Made by a program: the position numbers and the translations under genes. Below the pieces are notes generated by a model. It was not told the origin of the DNA. It saw only the letters and a program-made list of their open reading frames with translations, and searched no databases. From Heterostelium album PN500 (lineage: Eukaryota > Evosea > Eumycetozoa > Acytosteliales > Acytosteliaceae), in assembly GCF_000004825.1 (NCBI RefSeq), contig NW_008805064.1:372001-436000 (forward strand): 64,000 nucleotides of DNA. Direction: 5' to 3'. Numbering within the stretch: the first letter of the stretch is position 1; every line of letters begins with the position of its first letter. Of this stretch, positions 23,831 through 32,790 are shown one piece after another.

Positions 23831-24461
23831 ATCAATCATTTTGTTTTCAGTTGACATCAAACTGGATGATGAAGAGCATTCATATGGTGTTTTAAAGTTG
23901 ATATCATAATTGCAATTTAGTATTTCGTAGGCGCTTGCTGCTTCGTGAGTCTCACCACATGATATATGAATGGTTGTTAGTCTTCCATAGTTTGATAAAG
24001 CTCCATCTTTTCTTCCATAGTAGGTAACTTGAACACCTGTTCCTGTTGCTGTTTTATTTATAAAAATAAGTATATCATTTTAACTAAATGATTGGGATAG
24101 ATTTTTAATATATTTACCATTCGGTGCCCATACACCACTTAATGTTTGACCAGTATCTTCAGTGAAATCAGCACCTTGTTGGCAACCAGAAATACCATTG
24201 GTTTTCAAATTTGTTGTGCAAGTTGGCGCAGATCCACAAACACTAAAAGAATATGTGTATTTATCAGCACCAGTGTATCCGATTACACTGTATTGAGTTC
24301 TATATTTGGTGGATATTTATATTGTTAGTTATAATTTTTGATTATTGAAAAATTCAAGAGATTAAAAAAAGTTCTCTTTATATTAGATTCATAAGAAATA
24401 TATTAATATACACACTGAGAAAGTGCTGAGAAATCAAATCCACCAAATTGACAATTTGGAG
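23717..24461 (-). CDS. MRH-domain (mannose-6-phosphate receptor homology) protein, signal-peptide exon not found
   Basis: Exons 24461-24416, 24299-24118 and 24048-23717 join in phase to about 186 residues. The order of features fits an MRH/glucosidase II beta-type lectin domain: NCQFGGFDFSAL, YTYSFSVCG, GCQQGADF, YYGRKDG with GRLTTIHISCG, then YEILNCNYDINFKTPYEC. The conserved Gln, Arg, Glu and Tyr of sugar-binding MRH domains all have candidates. A Ser/Asn-rich tail ends SSFFELQPMLS. The first exon starts with a two-base codon remainder, exactly as in the mucin genes, so a short upstream signal-peptide exon is expected. I cannot find one: the LINE fragment begins at 24604. A protein start at the ATG at 24603-24601 gives the wrong phase. 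The gene may have been cut by the insertion, or its first exon may lie further away. Confidence 0.65.
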
Positions 24462-24603
24462 CTTTGGTTGTGTACAAGCAAAATAGAATGCGATCAAATT
24501 CAAGAAAAATAATTATTCACTCTTTTATTTATTTACTTTTCTTCGTATCTATAATATTAGTTATATATACCTTTAGAGTTCTGATTATAATTGTGGATCT
24601 CAT

Positions 24604-24747
24604 TTTTTTTTTTTTTTTTTTTGCAAACAAAGATTTGTTGACTCATGATCAGTCAACATGTTAATTGCAGGTATTGATATTAACCTGCTAGTTCGTGTTT
24701 TATATTATATACATTCTCACACAGGCCGTGAGAAATAGCCAATAAAA

Positions 24748-24778
<31 letters not shown>

Positions 24779-25340
24779 GTTTATAGTTATTATTAATTAA
24801 TAAGTTGAGTTGTATTAGGATAGAATAGATCTAACAGTAGTTGCGTGTTGATGAACAACAGTATAAAGTGGTGGCACGTAGTTGGAAGAATTTAGATTCC
24901 AATCAGATTTAAATTTACGTTTTATTTCAGAGCAATCGACAGTGATTCCTTGGGAGATAGAATTAGTGATTGTGAAGTTAAGCTTGTGGTAATTGGCATC
25001 GTTTAATTTGGTGTAATGGGTGACTGCTCTCTTGACGGTATTTTCCAGTTTGTAATGGATACCATCACCAAACATTTCACAGGACAGCGCCTGCCATAAC
25101 GAATGTACGATAGCAGCAGTAAGGTGGGTGAAGTGGACAGTAGTACGAATAGGACCGTCGAACTTGATGCACGAGTGCTTACAATTGCGAAGTCTATAGT
25201 TACAGTACTTGTGGTATATATGTTTGATAAAGGAAAGGAACTGCTGTGAAACTACATTCCTGCATTTGAAGAAGAAATGCTCATGTGGGTTGCAGAGTTC
25301 AGTGAATGCTGGTTATTTCCTGGAAATGGATTCCTTACAT
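24604..25340 (-). mobile_element. 5'-truncated LINE, probably TRE-type, downstream of tRNA-Gly
   Basis: On the minus strand an open frame (25312-24815) encodes the end of a non-LTR retrotransposon protein. LCNPHEHFFFKC resembles the C-terminal zinc-binding motif that follows LINE reverse transcriptases, and a tail ending ATTVRSILS follows. A 3' UTR of about 190 nt includes an AAT repeat (24749-24779) and ends in a run of about 19 A residues (plus-strand T-run 24604-24622). The reverse transcriptase and endonuclease parts are missing. The 5' side sits some 50-75 bp from the 3' end of the tRNA gene, the position favoured by the dictyostelid TRE3 family. Family assignment rests on this zinc motif, the poly-A tail and the location. 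Confidence 0.6.
24749..24779. repeat. (ATT)n microsatellite
   Basis: About ten ATT units within the 3' UTR of the LINE fragment. Confidence 0.9.
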
Positions 25341-25358
25341 TACAAAACATGGTATATG

Positions 25359-25370
25359 TCCGCATGCGGA
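25359..25370. repeat. 12-bp perfect palindrome
   Basis: TCCGCATGCGGA, 16-27 bases past the 3' end of the tRNA-Gly gene and between it and the LINE fragment. It is notably GC-rich for this genome. Confidence 0.7.
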
Positions 25371-25385
25371 AATAATTTATCTTAA

Positions 25386-25456
25386 TGCGTTGTCCGGGAA
25401 TCGAACCCGGGTCTCCTGCTTGGAAGGCAAGAATTCTGCCACTAGACCAACAACGC
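25386..25456 (-). tRNA. tRNA-Gly (anticodon UCC)
   Basis: Minus-strand sequence of 71 nt, GCGTTGTTGG at the 5' end and CCGGACAACGCA at the 3' end. The acceptor arms GCGTTGT/ACAACGC pair perfectly. A box (TGGTCTAGTGG) and B box (GGTTCGATTCC) are present. The anticodon stem CTTGC/GCAGG closes the loop CTTCCAA, giving anticodon UCC (plus strand 25422-25424). The gene has no intron. No T4 run follows immediately; the first TTTT on the minus strand is near 25348-25345. Confidence 0.95.
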
Positions 25457-26391
25457 TTTTTGATGAATATTTCTAAAATAAATCGATATAATAAGAATAA
25501 AAAAAACAATGTAGTAAAAAAGAAAAAAGCGAAGTTATATTTTCTTGTTAGTGAGATTGAAAACCCATTAAGTTATAGATGTCCGGGAGGGAGAATCCTT
25601 TGCTTGTGAGGATCCTTTTGTGGTTGGGGTTGGTTTTGTCAGAGTTAATTAGTATGAATTAGTTTTGAGTGGGAATATTGTGTTGGGTGATTCTGTGATT
25701 GGTTAGTTGAGGTGGGGTTGTGACAATGCCCACTGGCAAGTTTTTCCAAGCGTTTTGGCATTTGGTGAACAAGGGAGATGGTCATTGCTGAGCGAAAAAA
25801 GAGTTTTTAAACACACATGTGAGTGACATTAACAACAGTATCTTAATTAATATTAGGATTAGATTTTCGTCAGAATATTATCTATTGGTAAGTAAATTTT
25901 AATTTAAACTGATTTAATTATCATTTAAATTTACTAATTTTTAAAATCATATTAAAAGATTGCTCAATTGAAAGTAGAATCGCGGAACTTTGAACAACGA
26001 CCGCTAATATCACTGATCTTTAATACAAACTTCTTCCAAAAATTCTAACTGGTACTCTCTATTGTCTTTGTTTTTCGCCTCATTATCAGGAAAATACACC
26101 AATCAGAACACCATCAAATACAGTTGTCAGAATAAAAGTTCACCTAGATCTAAGTGCACTTTTGTTCGTACGCTCAAGCAAGTATTAACAGTGGAGATCA
26201 GATCAACAATAATGATCAATACGATCTAATAAGAATTCTACAGTATAGGTGTAAATCTATATTTGAAAACTGTAGGTGTGGATCTATTTTCTCCAGAAGT
26301 ATTATTAATACTTCATGGTGTTTTTTTTTTTGAATGGTTTGTTTAGAACTAAAATAAAAATTAATGTAGTTGAAATAATAACCTTTAAGAG
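25457..26391. other. Region upstream of tRNA-Gly
   Basis: About 0.9 kb without a supported gene. The part at 25570-25800 is clearly richer in G and C than the surroundings (plus strand rich in GTTGGGG, GTGGGGTTG) and might be a degraded mobile element, but no coding motif is visible. The rest is ordinary AT-rich DNA. Confidence 0.45.
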
Positions 26392-26505
26392 ATGTCTAAA
26401 ACAAATAATAATGATAAATATATAAATACTAAAACAAGAGAAGAGTTATCAAAGTTAAAGAAAGATGAACTTTATCAATTTTGTATTGATAATATGTTAT
26501 GCTAA
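26392..26505 (+). pseudogene. Truncated SAP-motif relic (37 codons)
   Basis: ATG to TAA encodes MSKTNNNDKYINTK, then REELSKLKKDELYQFCIDN and a stop shortly after. The second part matches the SAP-like segment of the next gene (DELSQLKKEQLYQMCLDN). It looks like the 5' end of a paralogous copy cut off after the SAP helix. A very small functional protein is possible but unlikely. Confidence 0.6.
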
Positions 26506-26678
26506 ATAAGATTTTGATAAAATTTAGCCAAACATGTTTTTGGTAATGACCTTGTTTTTCTTGGAATTGATTGGCAGTGTTTTTCTTACTTAAACCAACT
26601 TATTTTTTTTTTTTTTTTTTTTGGTTGGGTGGTGTTAATCAATCAAAAAAGATATATATATGTGTATCATTTATTACA

Positions 26679-28139
26679 ATGGAAAAAGATAATATTGCAA
26701 CAACAACTACTACAATGACTACCACAACATCTGCAAGTGGTAGTGTTAATGATGATAATACAGAAAAGAAAATAACACCTAGCAAGAAAAGAAAATCCGA
26801 TCTATTAGCTTCGGTCAATTATCAAACATCGAGTGCAGATGAATTATCACAGCTGAAGAAAGAGCAACTCTATCAGATGTGTTTAGACAATAGAATCAAA
26901 GTGAACAAGTCTGCAAAGAAACAAGATTTTATTGATAAGATCTTAAGTAGTAGAGTAGAACAGAGGAAACTTCAAAAGGTATTAGTCGATGACAATCCTG
27001 CTTTACAATTTCACAGAGGTTACGTCGAGTATCGACTACCGGTCACTGTTATCACAAGGATATTTGAGCATTGCTGGAAGCTAACTTCTTCGCCAACCAG
27101 TCCTTACTACTCGTACCGTGATGCACTGAAACTAATCGGAATAAACAAACAGTTCTTTGGTTTAGTTAGTCAGCTGTTCAATAAAGTTGTATTACGAAAC
27201 TATGATATCGACCGACACATCAGCAATCCATGGTGTCCAATTAAGAGAATCGTAAAGTTAAAGCTATATCATAGTGCTTTCGAGTTTCTCATGAAACATA
27301 AATCGACACACCTCTCACAGGTACTCTCCACCGTGGAGGTGCTGCACATCTGTTGGGATCCACGACAACACACTATACTCAGTGTCACCAGTTTCAAGAA
27401 TATGGCATTCATAATGACCAATCTTCGTAGTTTTATTGCCGTAAAAATGAAGGTGGAACCCTCACATCTCAAAGTGCTATTCTCAATCAAGTCGCTCAAG
27501 AAGATCGACCTGCTACGAGTCTACAATCAAGACCGTTTCGAACCACTGATTTTCGGATCAGAACAACAACATCCACTGGAAACGGTGATCATCAGTGAAA
27601 TGGATGTATCGTGGGTTAAAGCTGCGCATCGTCCTACGATAATAGAGCTTGGCGTTGTACGACTCGGTGCGAGTGCACTACGAGAACAGTTGGATCTACC
27701 AAATCTACGAAAGATATCATTCTCACAAAACTCACATATAACATCGGTATTCAAGTATTTCAAAGAAGAAACCTTCAATATCACTCATTTAACTGTATAT
27801 TTGCTGGCGAATCTTAAAGAATGGTTTGAAGTCATTGAGAAAATGAGATGTTTAGTCACTGTCGAAGATCTGACCATCTACAAAAAGACGACTGCCGGCA
27901 AACTCTGTAAACAATTCAAAAACAGTGTTTCACCGACATTGTCTCGTTTCATCCTTTACACTAATATTGCAGCTCATGAATTCGACATAACCAACTATCT
28001 AAAACCGATCGGCTATCAATTCAGTTATGAAACGTCAAACCGACAATTACATTCTAATTCACTTGGTCTAAAGGAATCACCAAAACTAATCATTTCACCA
28101 CATGCAAGAAAATTATATTTTGATAAAAAGAAAGAATAA
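26679..28139 (+). CDS. SAP-motif and F-box-like LRR protein
   Basis: A single exon of 486 residues from the ATG at 26679. In-frame sequence upstream of this ATG is poly-Phe from a T-run and was not included. After a Thr-rich, Lys-rich disordered start comes a SAP-like helix pair (ELSQLKKEQLYQMCLDNRIK), then an F-box-like segment (YRLPVTVITRIFEHCWKL), and irregular leucine-rich repeats to the end. Proteins of this design form a large dictyostelid family. By analogy they would be substrate adaptors of SCF ubiquitin ligases, and SAP motifs in general bind DNA. Neither role is shown here. Confidence 0.75.
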   Translation: MEKDNIATTTTTMTTTTSASGSVNDDNTEKKITPSKKRKSDLLASVNYQTSSADELSQLKKEQLYQMCLDNRIKVNKSAKKQDFIDKILSSRVEQRKLQKVLVDDNPALQFHRGYVEYRLPVTVITRIFEHCWKLTSSPTSPYYSYRDALKLIGINKQFFGLVSQLFNKVVLRNYDIDRHISNPWCPIKRIVKLKLYHSAFEFLMKHKSTHLSQVLSTVEVLHICWDPRQHTILSVTSFKNMAFIMTNLRSFIAVKMKVEPSHLKVLFSIKSLKKIDLLRVYNQDRFEPLIFGSEQQHPLETVIISEMDVSWVKAAHRPTIIELGVVRLGASALREQLDLPNLRKISFSQNSHITSVFKYFKEETFNITHLTVYLLANLKEWFEVIEKMRCLVTVEDLTIYKKTTAGKLCKQFKNSVSPTLSRFILYTNIAAHEFDITNYLKPIGYQFSYETSNRQLHSNSLGLKESPKLIISPHARKLYFDKKKE

Positions 28140-28326
28140 ATAATAATCAAAAATAAAATAATTATCTTTTTTAGATTCATTAACATTCAAAAAAAATGAA
28201 CATCAATCAATTTATCTTTTTTAATCAATTATTATCTTTAGATTTTGAGAAAATGATCAAAATATTTTATTTTTTTTTATTAATTTATTTTGTTTTTTGG
28301 TATAGACACACTTATTTGTACAAAAT

Positions 28327-31112
28327 ATGTTTAATAATTTATTCTTTCAGAGATTAGAAAATAGATTAATACCACCATTTATTGGTCTTTCGAATAGAAA
28401 TAGACAGGATGATCATTGTTTTAAAATCAATGATTTCAAAGTGAATGTAGAGATCACCGACTTTGTCGTGAAAACAATTTTCACACAGGTCTATTGTAAT
28501 AGTCAAGTGTCACCGGTGGAAGCTCACTATAAGATGCCGATTGCACCGAATGCAACGATCACTCAGTTCCTAGTGGCACAGAACGATCAGGTGTTGTATG
28601 CAACCGTCGTCGATAGCCAGTCTGCCAAAGAGCAATACAACGATGCAATAGCGAACGGGCAACAAGCGTTCATCGGTGAGAAGAACAAGTACTCCAATAC
28701 ATTCGATCTCTCGATTGGCAACATTCCACCGGGCGCCGAACCAATTACCATTTCCATAACGATGCTATCGGAGTTAGAGACTAACTGTGACAGTTTTCTC
28801 TATTACTTACATCGCAGCATGTTTCCAACGACCTATCTTTTCAACTTTGATTTCCACATGAGTATTAAACTGTACAATAATAATATTAAATACCTTCAAA
28901 CGGGTCAGTATCAATACGAAAGGAAAATACAGCTAGAGGAAAACAGTGTGACTCTAAGTTTCCAAACAAGCGCTAAACTTGAGAAACATATTATGGTTTG
29001 TGTAAGCACAGAGCCGAAGGATAGACCTACATACTCAATAGAAAAGATAGATAATACCTATGCAATCTCATTAGATTTCTATCCGAGTGAACTATTAAAA
29101 CAGATCTCCAAAGACAATGTTGAATCAAACTCAGAGTTTGTTTTCCTAATCGATTGTTCAAACAGTATGTTAGGACAGCCTATCGAAAGTGCAAAGAAAT
29201 GTCTGGAGATAATCATGAGATCGCTAAATGAGAAATGCAAATTCAATATCTGGCTATTTGGTACCACCTACATCTCTCTCTTTGCAGAACCCAAACCTTA
29301 CAATGACGGACTCTGGAAGCTGCCAGTGACTTTATCAACCGAATACACGCTAATAGAGGAGGAACTCAAATGTTAGCTCCAATTAAAGCAATATTAAAGT
29401 CTCCAAGCGATAACAAATATCCAAGGCAACTATTTATACGTAGATATAATAACTATAAATAGCATTTATATATTATCTTTACTAATCCATTCATTCATCT
29501 CCTTTTAACAATTTTAGTTACTGATGGACAAATACAGAGTAGAGAATTATTAGTTGACTTTGTTGCAAAACACTTTAGTACAACAAGAATCTTTACATTG
29601 GGAATAGGTAATGGGGTTGATAGGTTTCTGGTTGCTGGACTATCGAATGTTTGTAGAGGATATTTCGAATTTATTAAGAATCCCGATATGATGGAAACTC
29701 AGGTGATGAAGCTTCTAAGTATCTCGTTGCAACCAATTGTATCCAATATCAGAGTGGATTGGAATGGATTGCCTGTCATACAAGCACCAAAAAACATTAG
29801 ACCGATATTCAAGAACGAAAGAATCACTATCTATGGATTGTTGGAGAATTTCGATATTGTCGAAGGTGGTGATACAACCAAAATCTTTAAGATCACATTC
29901 GATACACCGGATGGCCAGACACTATCTTTTGATATTCCAATCGATCTCAATATCAAAGATGACAGCAAACGTTATACATCACTTCAGACTCTCATTGCCA
30001 ATCTTGCCATTAAAGATCTCGAAATTGAAGAAGATCTATCCAATATAAAAGAGAAGAATAAGACAGAGATAACTAGATTGTCAACACAATATCAAGTTGT
30101 TTCAAACTATACATCATTCATTCTTACTTGTGACTCTGGAGTAGCAGTGGCTGTTGAAGATTCAATGGTTAAGGTGGATTTGAATGATGGACCAATGCTA
30201 AATAGTGACAGTAGTAATAATAGTAGCAGTAATAATAATAGCATCAGTAGTAGTAATAGTAATAAAAGTAACATTAGAAGTATAAATAAAAGTAGTACCT
30301 TTAAGAAATGTATTGATGTCGATGAAGAAAGAAGAAAACGTGAGGTGGTCTCCGCCAGCATTAGAAAGGAAAAGAGAGAAGATTCTCTAGCAAAGAAACG
30401 ATCGATTCAAACAGATCTTATTCCAAATAGTTGTGGAATTGCTTCAACTCCAAACAACACTAATGGTTTTGATCAAAAGATACTTGAATCCAACAACTAT
30501 CTTTGGTTACATCACAACAATTTTATGCAACTAATGAGAGCTAATAAATCACAACTACAACAACCACAAAGACAACCATTACCAACTCCACATATTGTAA
30601 TGCCACAGCAATGTTTGCCACAGCAATGTTTACCACAACAATGCTTACCTCAACAGCAATGTTTACCACAGCAACAACAACAACAATGCTTACCTCAGCA
30701 ACAATGTTTACCACAACAGCAATCCTTATCACAACAAACTGAGCAAAATCAATTGATAAATAATGAGAAGAATAACAAAAAAGAAAACGAATATGAAGAA
30801 CATCTAATTGGAGAAGTATTAATGATGAAACTCATTAAATTACAAAAATCAAAAGGCGAATGGAAATCACTACCAGATACTTTAGCAAAGGCTCTTATTA
30901 ACAAAAACCCAGGAGTTACCGATGAACTTTGGTTCACATTTTTAGCAGTGGCTATACTCACTGTCAAGTTCATAGAGAAGAAGATACAATGGCAACATAT
31001 AGTAAACAAAGCAATTAAATGGATTAAAAATCAATTGGCAATCAATTCAACCTCTGATAAATACGACTATTATGCAAAAATAGCTGAAACAACTATCGAT
31101 AGTCATTTATAG
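28327..31112 (+). CDS. VIT / vWA domain protein with a frame break in the vWA domain
   Basis: Two exons (28327-29439 and 29518-31112). Residues about 20-150 form a VIT domain (VNVEITDFVVKTIFTQVYCN, then SAKEQYNDAIANGQQAFI). A vWA domain starts near residue 268 with FLIDCSNSM, a MIDAS-type DxSxS motif, and continues with LTDGQIQSRELL and FTLGIGNGVD. A Ser/Asn linker, a Gln-Pro-Cys repeat (LPQQC) and a C-terminal helical domain (EEHLIGEVLMMKLIKLQ, then DELWFTFLAVAILT) follow, as in PARP4-type and dictyostelid VIT proteins. The frame changes inside the vWA domain: the upstream frame runs to a TAG at 29374, while the conserved continuation (EAASDFINRIHANRGGTQML) starts at 29316 one base out of register. 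This is either a one-base deletion around 29304-29316 or a sequence error. If real, the protein ends after about 349 residues. Confidence 0.75.
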
Positions 31113-31153
31113 ATCTACCAACATCTTTTTGTTGAAAGATAACTAAACTTTAT

Positions 31154-31724
31154 TTATTTACATATGCTATTATTCTTTTTTTCACTATCATTATTATTAT
31201 TATTATTATTGTTATTGTTGTTATTTAATGATTCTTTCTTTATGATAGATTTTGATTTCCTAATGAAATGATTCATGAAACTTTTGTATTCTCTTGAATT
31301 GTATGGATAGGAGAATGCTGACGATGATTGATTCTCGCCTGATGATTTCTGTTTGATTCTTTGTTCGAGTCCATCGATATATTTTCTGTGATGCTGCTTG
31401 ACTTTTGATTTTTCTGCGCCTCTAAAACAACTTTGTAATGCATGTTTAAAACGTACAAACTGTTTGCCCTCGGGCGATATAAACAACCATCCACCTTTAT
31501 CACTAATCTTTACATTCCAACCTTCTTTTAGCAATGATTGCATATGACCTATACATGATTGATTATTAATATGAAACGAATCGTTAACATTATTAACTTG
31601 CTTTGAATTCAAAGTGTTATCTAAGATACTTACTTTGTTCTGTTTGTTTATCTGTTTTCTTTGAATTGCTATATCTATTTCTAATATTTAATAGTTCCTT
31701 TAATTGTGGCTGTGCATTTTCCAT
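31154..31724 (-). CDS. Small basic protein, possible MBD-like domain
   Basis: Exons 31724-31634 and 31548-31154 join in phase to 161 residues; the intron is 85 nt with GTAAGT and TATAG ends. The ATG at 31612 lies within the intron, so I did not use it. The central part (LLKEGWNVKISDKGGWLFIS, then PEGKQFVRFKHALQ) resembles the core of methyl-CpG-binding-domain folds (GW..., a beta strand, SP-GK-F). The rest is Lys/Arg-rich with a poly-Asn tract before the end. DNA or chromatin binding is therefore a reasonable guess, but the match is by eye and weak. Confidence 0.6.
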
Positions 31725-31784
31725 TATCTCTTTTATACTATAGTTTATTTAATCGAATGTATATGATAACTTGTTGTTAATATT

Positions 31785-32691
31785 CTAGTGGTAGAAAGAT
31801 AATAATATATTTTCAACAACATACTTTGGAACTTGATATAATGCATTAGCAGATTGTATAACATCTGGTATTTCAATCTCCAAATTCCTGAGATTGTATT
31901 TAAAGTTTGAGAAGCTAGCAGACTTTACCTCATCGTTGTAGAACAGATTATCAAGTAAGTCTGTGAGAAATGTAGATGACATCATCGATAATACTGTTAT
32001 CATATTCGGTGTTAATTCAATCGATTGATTATCATCCTATATATAATGATCGAAGAGATGTATGTTAGTTATTCATCAAAAAGCTAAGTATAGTTATAAT
32101 TTTACAAGTAATAGTTACATTTTTAGGATTAAAGATTGACCACAGTGATTGTATATTCTCTTGTAGATGATCGAGATACTCTTCGGTAAAGTTATGAGGT
32201 AAGACTTTCTCGCTGCTATAGAACTCGCTCTGATCTTGATTGTAATACGGCCAACGCAATGGTAGTTGAAACAGTTGGTTGTGAATTGCATCTGACTCTT
32301 GTGCGACCGACTTTCTCGTGGTTCGATCATCTGTCGCTGTGCCATGATCTACAGGTTTTACTACTCTATTCTTTGATACTCTTCTACGTTTCAATCGACT
32401 AACGATTTCACCGCCCTCAACAGAAGTGTCAAGTTCATTACCGTAATCATCATCATCATTATCTTCATCTACTTCATCACCATTAACAGGTGTTTGCTTT
32501 GATTTTCTTTTATCTTTATTTGATTTATTACTGGTGTTATTATTTTTGTTGTTGTTAGTTGTGCTAGTTGTCGTTGTCGTCGTTGTTGTAGTAGTCGATT
32601 GTGATGGTTCAAACTCAAACTCTTCCTCAACTTCATCATAATTTGTGTATGTCTCTTCTATTTGAGAGTTAAGTGATTCCCAAAATGACAT
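31785..32691 (-). CDS. Unrecognised acidic/basic protein, probably nuclear
   Basis: Exons 32691-32119 and 32036-31785, phase 0, 274 residues. The protein starts MSFWESLNSQIEETY, followed by poly-Thr and poly-Asn tracts, an acidic stretch (DEDNDDDDYGNELD), and a basic cluster (LKRRRVSKNRVVK) that could act as a nuclear import signal. The C-terminal half is non-repetitive and looks folded: LPLRWPYYNQDQSEFY, then a helical region ending YQVPKYVVENILLSFYH. I do not recognise the family; a transcription or replication component is conceivable. It is divergent from the gene starting near 32791, with only about 100 bp between the two starts. Confidence 0.6.
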
Positions 32692-32790
32692 TATTATGAT
32701 TTATATCTGTAATTTGTTTTATTTTTAACGGAGAAAAGTGTTGTTTAAAAAATTTTGTAAAGTTTTATAAATATTTTAAATAATAAAAAT

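Noticed and set aside
26571-26678. N-terminal extension of the SAP/F-box protein
   Set aside because: It is poly-Phe from an untranslated T-run. The ATG at 26679 has an A-rich context and begins the typical low-complexity N-terminus.
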